64,000 nucleotides of DNA. Source: Bacteroidia bacterium. Lineage in GTDB: Bacteria; Bacteroidota; Bacteroidia; CAILMK01; JBBDIG01. Below the pieces are notes generated by a model, which saw only the letters and a list, made by a program, of their open reading frames with translations, was not told the DNA's origin and did no database searches. The position numbers and the translations under genes are program-made. The stretch lies in assembly GCA_040880525.1 (NCBI GenBank), contig JBBDIG010000042.1, forward strand, positions 33,549 through 97,548, read 5' to 3'. Within the stretch, counting starts at the first letter, position 1. The number at the start of each line of letters is the position of its first letter. This document shows positions 9,831-18,973 of this stretch, piece after piece.

Positions 9831-9850
9831 ATTCCTGCCTTCGCAGGAAT
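9831..9850. repeat. Short intergenic palindrome
   Basis: A perfect 8-bp stem, ATTCCTGC and GCAGGAAT, with a CTTC loop. Palindromes of this kind are often dispersed in bacterial genomes. Here it lies directly upstream of the second small membrane-protein frame, where that copy's start would be expected. Confidence 0.7.
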
Positions 9851-9865
9851 GACAGACCCCTCCTC

Positions 9866-10003
9866 ATTGTCATTTTTGCCCTCCTGTTTATAAGGCTGCG
9901 CTATGTGTTTGGCCGGGGCCGGATCCGGGAACTGAACCGCACTGAAAATCAGGAAGAGTTGCTGAAGTCAGTTGAACCGGGCTCTTCCGGGAATTTAGGT
10001 TGA
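9866..10003 (+). pseudogene. Degenerate second copy of the small membrane protein
   Basis: A frame without a plausible ATG that encodes a hydrophobic helix and then LFIRLRYVFGRGRIRELNR. It aligns with LFIRLCYVIVRNSIREMNR of the 9663-9770 protein and carries a longer, Glu-rich C-terminal tail ending at a TGA at 10001. The frame is open upstream through the palindrome at 9831-9850 to a stop near 9807, but the N-terminal Met is absent. It is either a copy whose start was lost to the palindrome insertion or a gene using a rare start such as ATT at 9866. Similarity was judged by eye. Confidence 0.45.
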
Positions 10004-10303
10004 CAGCTTGTTGCCCGGGATCAGAGGGGCGTTTTGGATGCAGGTTGGGAAGGGGCTGAAACAGGTCTTTGCCAAGGCTGCTGAAGTGGCTCACGAAGTC
10101 AGGAAGCTTTTTGTCAATGTTGTAACAAAACCATCCTTCTTTCCTCTTATTTGTGCACATCTTATTAATCAATCAAAATCATGAAACTACTTGACGAATA
10201 GGTGGTAACCCCTTTATCTTTGTAAACATATTCGGCCGGCAATTATGTAATAATTCAATATTTTTATGATAGCCAAATAGATCTCACCCCGTATTATAAC
10301 TGT
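10004..10303. other. Intergenic stretch holding a promoter
   Basis: About 300 bases without a convincing coding frame. A minus-strand frame over 9888-10172 is judged spurious. The only signal I see is the promoter box at 10215. Confidence 0.45.
10215..10222 (+). promoter_or_regulatory. Bacteroidota -7 box (TATCTTTG)
   Basis: TATCTTTG matches the TAnnTTTG consensus exactly. A CTTG about 21 bases upstream may be a weak -33 element. It would give a leader of roughly 75 bases for the lipoprotein at 10304. Confidence 0.55.
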
Positions 10304-11056
10304 ATGAAGCTCTGTGGACTTTCAGTTTTAGTTTTGCTCTTTGTTATAAATTCGTGTAATGATGTTAAGCAGACCAATACGGGCGTAATGGTCTTAAACA
10401 AAACAACTGAAATCTGGAATCTTGAGATTTATGAAAATCCCACAAAGATTGATGCTGACGGCAATGTTCAGTGTGCGAATTATAGCAGAAGAAAAATTAC
10501 CGGGAATACCTTCGATGTATGGGCGCATAGCCTCCAATCCGTATTATCAATTTTATTAGAAACAAAGAAGAATTTTATCGTAATAAATAATGCCGTGCCC
10601 ATTAAATTTCTTGAAATTCATTATTATAGCAAAGATTCTTCTGTCCCGTGGGACAAGAAATGGCTATTACAACAAATCATAGAAACTTATGACCTTGATA
10701 TAGATACCAGTTATAGAACTACAGAAGTATTTAAGCTGATTATAGCCGATACTGCTAAGTTAAATAACGCTCTTGCCCCTGACCAAACAATTCAAGGATA
10801 TATCCAAAAAGGCAATAATTTAACGATGCCCGGCAGTACATTATCCACCTTGACTAATGAATTAAATTCAATAGTATCCCAACTTATTTTGTCAGATGTA
10901 ATTGATAATGAAGTATATTCATTTAAAATAAGGGTCAATTCCATTTCAAGTATCCAAAGCGATCTTGAAGAAATGTACGGTTTGGCTTTAGTAAAAGATA
11001 CTATGGTTATTCCGTACTATAAGGTAGATCATAATGAAAGTTATGAAACCCCGTAA
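10304..11056 (+). CDS. Lipoprotein with divergent DUF3738-like (TIGR03435) character
   Basis: A 250-residue protein with a lipoprotein signal: hydrophobic residues 5-16 and a Cys at 18 in INSCND, so probably membrane-anchored in the periplasm or outer membrane. The C-terminal half has the order seen in DUF3738 (soil-associated TIGR03435) proteins: a LSTLTNELNSIVS helix, a spacer, then SDLEEMYGLALVKDTMVIPYYKVDH, resembling the conserved ALxEQLGLxLExxKxPxxxxVIDxxE end. The canonical VDKTGL motif is not conserved. The gene is visibly more A/T-rich than its neighbours and stands alone, which may mean it was acquired by transfer. Function is unknown. Confidence 0.6.
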   Translation: MKLCGLSVLVLLFVINSCNDVKQTNTGVMVLNKTTEIWNLEIYENPTKIDADGNVQCANYSRRKITGNTFDVWAHSLQSVLSILLETKKNFIVINNAVPIKFLEIHYYSKDSSVPWDKKWLLQQIIETYDLDIDTSYRTTEVFKLIIADTAKLNNALAPDQTIQGYIQKGNNLTMPGSTLSTLTNELNSIVSQLILSDVIDNEVYSFKIRVNSISSIQSDLEEMYGLALVKDTMVIPYYKVDHNESYETP

Positions 11057-11143
11057 TTGTTGTTCCTTCTGAACATATTCCTTGTGGCTTTGGAAACCCT
11101 CATTTTTATTTGTGACATTTAACACTCCTGAAAATTCAGGTTT

Positions 11144-12124
11144 TTATTCAGCCTTTATTCTTCCGCCAAATATGCCGGCAAGGGCCAGGTAGTGGGGCAG
11201 GTGTTTTTGGTTGTAATTATACATTTTATCAAAAAATACAAACCGCCTTTTGAGCAGATCAGAAGATGTGGAGGTAGCATAGGGAACTCCGAAGCGGAAA
11301 TTGTTCAGCCGGTTATTGAGCCGGTAAAGCTTCCTTCCGCCCAGCGCAGTAATGAATGGAGGGATCATCACGCCCCGCCTTTCTATCTTCAGTTCTGCAC
11401 GTTTATACAAACGGGCATGCTTTGAATATTGCATTTCGCGCACCGGCAGGTACATCTGGAATTTCTCGAAAGCCCGTACACAGTAATGCTCAAGCTCCTG
11501 ATGAAAATCCTGAAACCACTCCCCTACCATTTCGTTGGTGACTTTCCCGCTAAACCACCGATTCCGGTAGCTTATGAGTTGATTCACCATTTCATGCAAA
11601 GGACCGGAGGAAGTCCCCAAAAATTCCAGGTCGAACAGAATGGCTTTTACGCTGAGAAAAAGAGATCGGAGATTCAGAATGCCATAGTGGTGCTCCGTGG
11701 TACGGGAAATCAGGTTGGCCAGCAGAAATTCCAGGGCGATTTGCTCCTTTAGTTCTGTTTCCTCAGCAGGTTTCATCCTGGCCGGTTTAAAGCTTTCCTT
11801 TCCCCACAGCAACTTATAATTATGATAAAATGTGTACTGTTGCGATTCGCGGAGATGCGATTCTGAAATACCGAAGCAGGCGTGCGTAAAGAGGTACTGC
11901 CCCTTTTCTCCGAGCTTTTTCACGGGATTGAGGCCGGATCGCACATCATCTTTAAACACGGCAATTATATCAAGGTCTGAGATGCCCGGTGTTGTCATTC
12001 CTCCAATCTGGTAAACCGACAGTATTCCTTCCTGCTTTTGCAGCAATGCCCCAATCTCATCTATTACTTCATGATAATCCTGCAGTGAGCATTCCCTGGG
12101 TTGATTTATGATTTTATATCTCAT
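11144..12124 (-). CDS. Minimal nucleotidyltransferase-fold protein, last gene of the exopolysaccharide operon
   Basis: About 326 residues. The N-terminal region carries a pol-beta-type nucleotidyltransferase motif, IGGMTTPGISDLDIIAVF, in which GG and the SDLD carboxylates would bind nucleotide and metal. The C-terminal two thirds is mostly helical and unrecognised. I chose the ATG at 12124 because its ATGA overlaps the TGA of the preceding gene, the same arrangement found one junction upstream; an ATG at 12151 is possible. The substrate is unknown. Its position at the end of an export-type polysaccharide operon suggests nucleotide-dependent modification of a glycan or its precursor, but that is inference. 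Catalytic competence needs a third acidic residue, which I cannot place. Confidence 0.65.
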   Translation of the reverse strand: MRYKIINQPRECSLQDYHEVIDEIGALLQKQEGILSVYQIGGMTTPGISDLDIIAVFKDDVRSGLNPVKKLGEKGQYLFTHACFGISESHLRESQQYTFYHNYKLLWGKESFKPARMKPAEETELKEQIALEFLLANLISRTTEHHYGILNLRSLFLSVKAILFDLEFLGTSSGPLHEMVNQLISYRNRWFSGKVTNEMVGEWFQDFHQELEHYCVRAFEKFQMYLPVREMQYSKHARLYKRAELKIERRGVMIPPFITALGGRKLYRLNNRLNNFRFGVPYATSTSSDLLKRRFVFFDKMYNYNQKHLPHYLALAGIFGGRIKAE

Positions 12125-13125
12125 GGCATCTTCTTCAGCATTAGATAACAAAACGATTTTAGATTGTCATAAAATTCAGACGATAAGCGGGCTGACAGGT
12201 CAGGCGGAATTCCGGGGCCGGATTGCTTCTTTCTTCGCACCATCAGCGGATTGAGGCTCATCATTTCCTTCCGCTCCTTTTTGCTCATTTCGTAGTGCCA
12301 GTCTTTTCGAATGCGGCTCACCTCATCCATTATGAACCATTCATCCTTTGTAAAATCCTTTTTTGCCTCGCTAAAACTCTCTCGTTTATAAATTCCATTA
12401 CCGGTTTCGGCCTGGACATATAAAGCGGGCAAAAGCATAAATTCACTGGTCAACCCTTTTAATTGATACATCGTCTGCGGATAATCCCGCTTTTCCAGCT
12501 TGTTTATGATGCTGCCTGCCAGGTTTTTTAAGGGCGTAATATAATCTGCTTCTTTATTTAAATATAATTTCAAGTGCAAACCCTGGTCTGTAAGCAATGA
12601 TTTGGCATTATCAAATAACTGATGCGGAAAATAAGTTTGCGGATAATGCTGCAAGTCGCTCTCTGTGAGCACAAACCATCCGTGGTGCTGAAGCGGATCG
12701 AACCGCTGCATGATGTACCGGGCGCGATGCAGCCGGGACGCAACTTTTGCCAGTTTCGCAGGATCGGACACCACGGAATCTTTAAGTATCACCAACGCAT
12801 CAAAATCACTGTAGGCTATTTCCTCGCTAGTGCCCAGGCTTCCGTGAACATACGCTCCGGCCAGCTCACCCTGTAAATGCATCAGCAGGAAATCCATCAT
12901 TTCAAGAACAAAAGGATTTTCCCCTTTATAAATATCAATTGATTTTGGGATTGAATGGCCTTGCAGAGCGGGAGGATGATTTGTTCTGAACAATGAGGAT
13001 ATTGCTCTCGCGGCAATCCTGAAGTACAAGTGCGGATTGACCACTGCAGCAGCCATTTCTATTGGGGAAGAAGGCTGCAGATTAATATACTTCTGAAGCT
13101 TTTTTCTTGTAGCCGCCTCCATCAT
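12121..13125 (-). CDS. Second minimal nucleotidyltransferase-fold protein
   Basis: A 334-residue protein with the motif AGAYVHGSLGTSEEIAYSDFDALVI. The HGS and the SDFD carboxylates match the nucleotidyltransferase G[SG]-x(n)-[DE]xD signature; this signature lies near residues 90-115. The C-terminus is basic and helical. It overlaps the sulfotransferase stop by four bases (ATGA), and its own TGA overlaps the start of the next nucleotidyltransferase. The two nucleotidyltransferases share the motif region but little else by eye, so they are probably not a recent duplication. Acceptor and nucleotide are unknown. Confidence 0.65.
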   Translation of the reverse strand: MMEAATRKKLQKYINLQPSSPIEMAAAVVNPHLYFRIAARAISSLFRTNHPPALQGHSIPKSIDIYKGENPFVLEMMDFLLMHLQGELAGAYVHGSLGTSEEIAYSDFDALVILKDSVVSDPAKLAKVASRLHRARYIMQRFDPLQHHGWFVLTESDLQHYPQTYFPHQLFDNAKSLLTDQGLHLKLYLNKEADYITPLKNLAGSIINKLEKRDYPQTMYQLKGLTSEFMLLPALYVQAETGNGIYKRESFSEAKKDFTKDEWFIMDEVSRIRKDWHYEMSKKERKEMMSLNPLMVRRKKQSGPGIPPDLSARLSSEFYDNLKSFCYLMLKKMP

Positions 13126-13946
13126 TCCGGGGAATTCACGGCTCTCAGGTCTGTCAGATATCCTGCTATCACTTCCTTCTCACGCGGGGTGAGCACTTCC
13201 TCCCAGGATCCTATCTCGCCCTTATGAATATGATCGCTATGGAGCAAAGTTTTTTCATGTATCTTTTCTGTTCCTACCCGGCCAAAGAATGGAGTGATCT
13301 TCTTCGTGGTTTCTTTGCCAATAGTGGAATGCAGCAGGCTGCCCACTTTGGTGCGAATGGAGCGGAGCAAATTAAAAGTGACCACATTTCCTTTGAGCTT
13401 TTCCAACTCCTCTTTCTGATTCTTCAAACTGTATTTGAGGGCTAGGCGCTTCACTTCCTCTTCCATTACATCCAGGTGCAGAAATTGCGAAATTTCCGTG
13501 ATAGCGCGATGCGGATGCATAATGATCAATTCATAATCCTGGATCAGAATGCCGGGGATGGAGGTCCATTTCCGGTAGTTGTTCCAGGCCTTCTCCAGAT
13601 GGCCATTCTCAATTACCCAGTCCAGCCTTTTCTGATTTCTCACCATGAGGGAGGCTGCCACATCCCGTAAATCGCGATGGCTGTAAATGGCTTTGCCGGT
13701 GCCAGCCATTACGTCTTCAGTTGCAGCCGGCAGCGCTTCGTGCATTTTTACGATCACCTCGTCCCCTGAATCAATTAGCTCCGCCAGCTTTCCGACACCG
13801 GTAAATCCTGAACGCATTCCCCGATTTCTGGATTCCAGCAACTCTCCCACGATATTATATTGCCAGGTAGAGCCCGACCTGATCATGCCACAACAGTAAT
13901 ATCTCATTTCCTTTCCGGTTATATTTTCATTATTAACAGTTGCCAA
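13122..13946 (-). CDS. PAPS-dependent sulfotransferase-like protein
   Basis: A 274-residue protein with three regions of the sulfotransferase fold: the 5'-phosphosulfate loop RSGSTW (residues 23-28), the 3'-phosphate segment YSHRDLRDVAASLM, and HIHKGEIGSWEEVLT near the C-terminus, which resembles the family's RKGxxGDWK motif. It would transfer sulfate from PAPS to a hydroxyl or amine, most likely on the exported polysaccharide or a lipid-linked intermediate. No PAPS-synthesis genes are present in the window. The start at 13946 overlaps the upstream glycosyltransferase by 14 bases; Met14 (13907) is an alternative that removes the overlap. Confidence 0.78.
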   Translation of the reverse strand: MATVNNENITGKEMRYYCCGMIRSGSTWQYNIVGELLESRNRGMRSGFTGVGKLAELIDSGDEVIVKMHEALPAATEDVMAGTGKAIYSHRDLRDVAASLMVRNQKRLDWVIENGHLEKAWNNYRKWTSIPGILIQDYELIIMHPHRAITEISQFLHLDVMEEEVKRLALKYSLKNQKEELEKLKGNVVTFNLLRSIRTKVGSLLHSTIGKETTKKITPFFGRVGTEKIHEKTLLHSDHIHKGEIGSWEEVLTPREKEVIAGYLTDLRAVNSPE

Positions 13947-15117
13947 TGCGCTGCATAAAGTTCTTCATCACCAATGCCCGCTTTTTAAAGGTGATCTCTT
14001 TCACATCTTCCAATCCTTTTTTTCCAATTCTCTCTCCTTCTTCCTTATTCTCAATCGCCTTTTGAATTCCGGAGATCAATGATTCCAGGTCTTCAGGATT
14101 TACGAATATCGCATTCTGCTCGTTCAGAACGTCCCTGGTTGCAGGATATTCGGGAGTGATAATAGGATTGCCTGCGAGCATGTATTCGCATACTTTATTG
14201 GGAAAATTATATTCCACAAAATGGTCGTCTTTAGTGTAATATGAAATCAATGCATCGGCAGCGGTCTGGTAATAAATGACTTCAGTATAGTCTACGATGT
14301 AGCCCGTTAAAGTAACGTTCTCCACCTTTCTTTCCCTGCACCACTTTTCGTAATACGCTACCACATCCGGCTTGCCCCCCGTCAGTAGGAACTGGTATTG
14401 CGGAAGCCTTGCAGCGGCATCAAGGATAAAATGTGCTTCCCGCTGTGTTTTAAAGAGCTTGCCGGTATACACCACCAGCGGTTTTTTACCGGTGTATCCA
14501 ATATGTTTGCGCGCCACTGCTTTGGATACTCTTGTTTTCAACTGGTGCTCAGTAATTGGATTCAGGGAAACTTCCATCCGGGCAGGGTCAAGATCAAGGT
14601 ATTTCTCCAGGTGCTCGGTGATGGTAGAGTTGGTGCCGATTATTGCATCTGCATTCCGGTATACCCAGGTAAACCGGCCTATCATCTTTATTTCATGTGC
14701 CCAATGAATTATGGTAAACTTCCGGGCCCGCTTAGGATACAGTTTCCGGATGAGCAAGTGCGGAATGAGCAACGAAGAATTCCTGGACATTACCATCACG
14801 CATTCATCACTGTTGCGGCCGGCTGCCAGTGCTTTCATAAAATGCCGGGAGTTCAGCATATTGATAATTGCAAAATGCTTTGCTCCTGCCACAATATCCT
14901 TAAAATTGGTATTGAGATAAGTGATCTTGAATTTGGTTTTTACGCCATACATATCAAATACCTCTTCCTTTTTCACATTGTCTTTCCGGTAAACATAGGG
15001 GACGATCAGTTCTACGTCTACGCCATTTTCTGCAAATCCTTCACAAATTCGCATATCCCCGATCTGATTGGTGCGGGGGCGTAAAATGTCGTATTGCGTG
15101 TAGTAAAGTAATTTCAT
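13933..15117 (-). CDS. Glycosyltransferase, GT4-like (GT-B fold)
   Basis: A 394-residue protein with the two-domain GT-B layout. The acceptor half is at the N-terminus (KLLYYTQYD..., GDMRICEGFAENG). The donor half has VVYTGKLFKTQREAHFILDAA and the EYNFPNKVCEYMLAGNPII segment, which matches the E-x7-E/K-x-EYMAxGxPII region of family 4. It is cytosolic or membrane-associated and would add one sugar to the lipid-linked repeat unit. It is the only dedicated glycosyltransferase in this operon, so further sugars must be added by enzymes encoded elsewhere or the repeat unit is short. The gap to the flippase gene is six bases. Confidence 0.85.
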   Translation of the reverse strand: MKLLYYTQYDILRPRTNQIGDMRICEGFAENGVDVELIVPYVYRKDNVKKEEVFDMYGVKTKFKITYLNTNFKDIVAGAKHFAIINMLNSRHFMKALAAGRNSDECVMVMSRNSSLLIPHLLIRKLYPKRARKFTIIHWAHEIKMIGRFTWVYRNADAIIGTNSTITEHLEKYLDLDPARMEVSLNPITEHQLKTRVSKAVARKHIGYTGKKPLVVYTGKLFKTQREAHFILDAAARLPQYQFLLTGGKPDVVAYYEKWCRERKVENVTLTGYIVDYTEVIYYQTAADALISYYTKDDHFVEYNFPNKVCEYMLAGNPIITPEYPATRDVLNEQNAIFVNPEDLESLISGIQKAIENKEEGERIGKKGLEDVKEITFKKRALVMKNFMQRIGNC

Positions 15118-15123
15118 TCTTAG

Positions 15124-16482
15124 TTATTTCAGTTCATTACCAATTTCAGATTGCAGGCTGTTTAATCGTTTATAGGTAAGGCCGGTGAATGCAATAATAA
15201 TTATCATTTTAAGAACAAGATGCCCAATGGCAGCACCTTCGGCACCCATTGCCGGGATGAGATACCATGCCAGTCCGCCTCCGGCAGCAATGGCCACCGC
15301 ATAGACATAAAACCTGAACTTAATAATGCCGAGGCTCTGGATCATTGAGAGATTCCAGAAGAAAACGGAAGCCATCGTAGCTGCCATAAAAAGATAAAAG
15401 AAAGAGGCTGAAGCTCCGGCATATTCATCTCCATAAAACAGCGTGATGATCCATTCATTTAAATAGAACATGCCCACCAAAAATACAAGCGAGGGCAGCA
15501 AGGATACGCCCGTGATACGGAAAAGCATCTTCTTTATGTCTCTGTATTTCCCTTTCGAGATTAAGGAGCTGAGTTGTGGGAAGATGGTGTATTTAAGCGG
15601 ATCGGTAATGATGAGGATGGAAAATGCCAGCTTCTTCGCTACGGCATAGAGACCAACTGCAGCGGGTCCGGCCAAAGCCGCCAGCAGAAGCACATCGCCT
15701 TTGTTCATGATGGTGATGACGGATTGCCCTACAGAATTCCCAAAGGTAAACTGTGTCATTTCCTTTCGTTCGGCACTGATTAGGGCCATTTTGCTTTTTG
15801 CATAGGGCAACAGTTCTGCACGCAACTCCCACATAGCCATCCCATTGATGATAAGACTGTTGAGCAGCTTAGCCGCGATTACAGCTACAAAAAAATAGGT
15901 GAGATTTCGGGGGTACAGGTAGATGGTGAACGCAATAATGCTGAATTCCACCACCGCCATCACAATTTGAACGAGGGAGTTAAATTTAAATTTATCGAAA
16001 ATCCTGAGAAGGGCTGTGCTAAGATTATCAAAAAGGAAAACACAGGCTACCATTGCATAAAAGACGATAAACCAATAAAGGCCATCCTGCTCAATAAAGG
16101 TATCATAAGAAAAGGTGATCAGGATCGCGATGATAAAAACGCTGGCAACCGCAGAAATGAGGGAAACAAACGCACCGGCTTTGAGAAGCGCCACCAGTTG
16201 ATCGGTGCGGTTCCGGGTACGGAATGCTGCTCCGAACTTTATCAGGCTGGTCGGCACGTTAAAGTTGAAGAACTGCTGAACCGTCTCTACAAATGCTACT
16301 ACAATAGCATACGTACCATATAGCTCTGCTCCCAATCCTCTTGCCACCACAATAGACCGAAGAAATACCAGCCCCGTCCTGAAGAGGTTAGCCATCAAAA
16401 CCCATGAACTGTTCTTGATGAGTATTTTTGATTGCTTATCAAATAGCCTGGCAGGAGAGAACTTCTTGGCTACAAACTTCAC
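15124..16482 (-). CDS. Polysaccharide flippase, Wzx-like (MOP superfamily)
   Basis: A 452-residue polytopic membrane protein with about twelve to fourteen hydrophobic helices. The N-terminal pattern is that of polysaccharide biosynthesis flippases: SSWVLMANLFRTGLVFLRSIVVARGLGAELYGTYAIV. It would move the undecaprenyl-linked oligosaccharide across the inner membrane. It is followed six bases later by the glycosyltransferase and preceded by wzc with a 77-base gap. No Wzy polymerase is recognisable in the operon. Confidence 0.87.
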   Translation of the reverse strand: MKFVAKKFSPARLFDKQSKILIKNSSWVLMANLFRTGLVFLRSIVVARGLGAELYGTYAIVVAFVETVQQFFNFNVPTSLIKFGAAFRTRNRTDQLVALLKAGAFVSLISAVASVFIIAILITFSYDTFIEQDGLYWFIVFYAMVACVFLFDNLSTALLRIFDKFKFNSLVQIVMAVVEFSIIAFTIYLYPRNLTYFFVAVIAAKLLNSLIINGMAMWELRAELLPYAKSKMALISAERKEMTQFTFGNSVGQSVITIMNKGDVLLLAALAGPAAVGLYAVAKKLAFSILIITDPLKYTIFPQLSSLISKGKYRDIKKMLFRITGVSLLPSLVFLVGMFYLNEWIITLFYGDEYAGASASFFYLFMAATMASVFFWNLSMIQSLGIIKFRFYVYAVAIAAGGGLAWYLIPAMGAEGAAIGHLVLKMIIIIAFTGLTYKRLNSLQSEIGNELK

Positions 16483-16559
16483 GTGATGGGACAGACTAAA
16501 TTAGCGAGTGGAACACTGTTTTTTCAGAGGCCTTTTAGAAAAGTTGCCGGAGGTGACCA

Positions 16560-18968
16560 TCAGGCTTTAGCTTTTGCCTTGCGCGAGAATAGTTTTAAAC
16601 CCTTCCTCCGTTCCTTCTTCTCTGAGGAATTTCCATATCCGTAACCGTAGCCATAGTTCAGGTTTGAGCCAGAGGTCAAATCATTTACAAGAATGCCAAT
16701 ATTCTTCAGTTCTCCTCTTGCGAAATATTCATTGATCACTGCCATAGACTGTACTTTAGTTACGTTCTGCCGGATCATATAGATCATAATATCAGCATTC
16801 TTGGCCACCATCGGTGAATCTGCCACAAGTCCAAGGGGAGACGAATCCAGAACGATATAATCATATCGTTCTTTCAGTTTGCTCACCAATTCATCAAATC
16901 TCTTGCTGCCGAGCAGTTCAGCCGGGTTGGGAGGAACAGGACCCGCCACAACCAGATCCAGGTTAGGATCATGGGTAGTGGTTAAAATATCATCAAGATC
17001 AGCACGGTAGCTCAAATAATCGCTTAAGCCCTTTTCAGCGGTTATCTTCAAGTCCATCACCATGCGGGGTTTTCTCAGGTCTGTTTCAATGAGCGCCACC
17101 TTTTGATTCCCCAGGGCAAGAATATTTGCCAGGCTGCCGGAGCAGAAGGTTTTGCCTTCGCTGAAGCTTGCAGATGTTACCATGATCACAGGACTTTCAA
17201 TATTCCTGATAAAGTACTGGAGATTGGTCTTTACAAACCGGAATGCCTCCGCCATCACTGACTGGGGTCTGGGCTTTACAAGCAGCGAAGGCTCTCCATG
17301 GCTCGAAGGCACTGTACCCAAAATAGGAATGGTGGTACCTTCAGTTACCTGATCCAGGGTTCTCACTTTATTATCCATTACATCAAACAGCACCACGCCA
17401 ATCACCGGAATGAGCAATCCTGCGATGAGGCCTATTACATAGTTCAGGGATTTGTTTGTAGCAAGAGGAGGCTGCCCAAAATCCTTGGCTTTGTCCAGTA
17501 TCCGGTGGTTAGAAGAATTGGAAGCTATCGTTATTCCGGTTTCAGCGCGTTTCTCGCTAAGAAAGCTCACCAATTTATCATTTAACTCAAATTTCCTTTT
17601 CAGGTCAATATATTCCTGCTCATTCTTAGGCACGTTGCGCAGTTGACCTTCCAACTGCCCAATACGCCTTGATAGCTGCGAAATTGTGATCTCATTGGAA
17701 CTCAAGGCATTTTTTACATTCTCCTCCAGCACCCGCTTGGTATACTGCATTTCATCCTTTTTCTTTTGCAGCACCTCATCGGTTTTCTTTCCGATAATAG
17801 AGCTGTAGGATGATGCCTCGCTGCTCTGGTCACGCAGTTTCTGAAGAATATCCATTATCTGCGTTTCATTGACTCCCACCATGGAAGGAGAAACAATATC
17901 AGCATAATTATCATGGGTACGCAGATAGTTCTGAAGGTATAAGAGATACCGATTGGTGAGTTCAGCCGTGGCCCTTTCATTCTCCATATTCAATAACTGC
18001 TGAATCAGGTTGCTGGATTCAACTCCCAGATCTATCACCCGCTTTGTAGACCGGAATTCCGCGAAATTCGTTTCCGCTTCCTCTAAACTATCTTTCATAC
18101 CTACCAACTCGCTATCAATAAAATCCAACGCATTCCTGCCAATTGCATTTTTTTCATGCAAATCAAATTCGATATATTTCTGTGCCAATGAATTAAGGAA
18201 GTCTGCAACTTTGGATTTGTTGGTACCCGGCAGGTAAAGCTCCATGATTGAAGCGTTTGTTTCTATTTTCAGTGCAGAACGGTAACTGGAAACAAGCTGA
18301 TTAATATTGTTAAAAGTAAAGTAATAATTTTCTCCTTTTAACCTTTTCCCGCTTTCTTCAGCCGGCAACAACAGCCTGAAGCGAAAATAGTCCGTTTCAA
18401 TCCAGTCGCCAAGACGGAAGGTGTTAGAGAATTTATACTCGCGGAGTATCTTCTCGGTTTCATCAGTCCTGTAGTCTATCGTCTTGATATCTTCGGATTT
18501 TATCTCCAGCCGGAATTGGTCCTCGCTTTGGAAATGTATTTGGATTGGCGAACCCAGCAGTTGAACGTGGCTCGTATCATAGTCAACTATAAAGGGCAGA
18601 CTGCTATACAATTCCAGCTTCTTTGATCCATGATCAGCAAAATAGGTAATCTCCAATCCCAGGCTTCTGACCGTTTGCTCTATCAATAGCCTGGACTTGA
18701 CGATCTCCATTTCGTTATCAATAGATGACATTTTATTGCCGGGAAGCTCCATCTCCAGAATGTCTTCCGGAGTACTTACGTTATTCACCAGAATGGTGGT
18801 GGACAGTTGGTATACCGGAGTGATGTCCTTGTTTATAAAATACACCAGCACCAGGGCTGCGATTATGCATGGGATAATTATCTTCCACCGCTTTATAATC
18901 CTGGTAATGAAATACTTGATATCCTGCGTATCTGTATTCTTAGTCTCCTGAAAATTCCTGTTTTGCAT
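16560..18968 (-). CDS. Wzc-like chain-length regulator and BY-type tyrosine kinase
   Basis: About 800 residues. A Wzz-type N-terminal membrane domain has TM1 near residues 30-48 (IIIPCIIAALVLVYF). A long periplasmic coiled-coil region follows, then TM2 (NYVIGLIAGLLIPVIGVVLF). The cytoplasmic kinase has a Walker A-like SFSEGKT, an A' segment ALIETDLRKPRM and a Walker B YIVLDSSPLGLV. In the A' segment Glu replaces the usual first Asp. The C-terminus carries a tyrosine cluster (NYGYGYGYGNSS) for autophosphorylation, then a basic tail. It would control polymer length and export with the Wza protein upstream. I use the ATG at 18968; a TTG at 18977 would overlap the Wza stop. Confidence 0.9.
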   Translation of the reverse strand: MQNRNFQETKNTDTQDIKYFITRIIKRWKIIIPCIIAALVLVYFINKDITPVYQLSTTILVNNVSTPEDILEMELPGNKMSSIDNEMEIVKSRLLIEQTVRSLGLEITYFADHGSKKLELYSSLPFIVDYDTSHVQLLGSPIQIHFQSEDQFRLEIKSEDIKTIDYRTDETEKILREYKFSNTFRLGDWIETDYFRFRLLLPAEESGKRLKGENYYFTFNNINQLVSSYRSALKIETNASIMELYLPGTNKSKVADFLNSLAQKYIEFDLHEKNAIGRNALDFIDSELVGMKDSLEEAETNFAEFRSTKRVIDLGVESSNLIQQLLNMENERATAELTNRYLLYLQNYLRTHDNYADIVSPSMVGVNETQIMDILQKLRDQSSEASSYSSIIGKKTDEVLQKKKDEMQYTKRVLEENVKNALSSNEITISQLSRRIGQLEGQLRNVPKNEQEYIDLKRKFELNDKLVSFLSEKRAETGITIASNSSNHRILDKAKDFGQPPLATNKSLNYVIGLIAGLLIPVIGVVLFDVMDNKVRTLDQVTEGTTIPILGTVPSSHGEPSLLVKPRPQSVMAEAFRFVKTNLQYFIRNIESPVIMVTSASFSEGKTFCSGSLANILALGNQKVALIETDLRKPRMVMDLKITAEKGLSDYLSYRADLDDILTTTHDPNLDLVVAGPVPPNPAELLGSKRFDELVSKLKERYDYIVLDSSPLGLVADSPMVAKNADIMIYMIRQNVTKVQSMAVINEYFARGELKNIGILVNDLTSGSNLNYGYGYGYGNSSEKKERRKGLKLFSRKAKAKA

Positions 18969-18973
18969 CAGAA

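Noticed and set aside
9888..10172. 94-codon minus-strand frame
   Set aside because: It overlaps the small membrane-protein copy, shows no domain, and the plus-strand frame has internal homology support.
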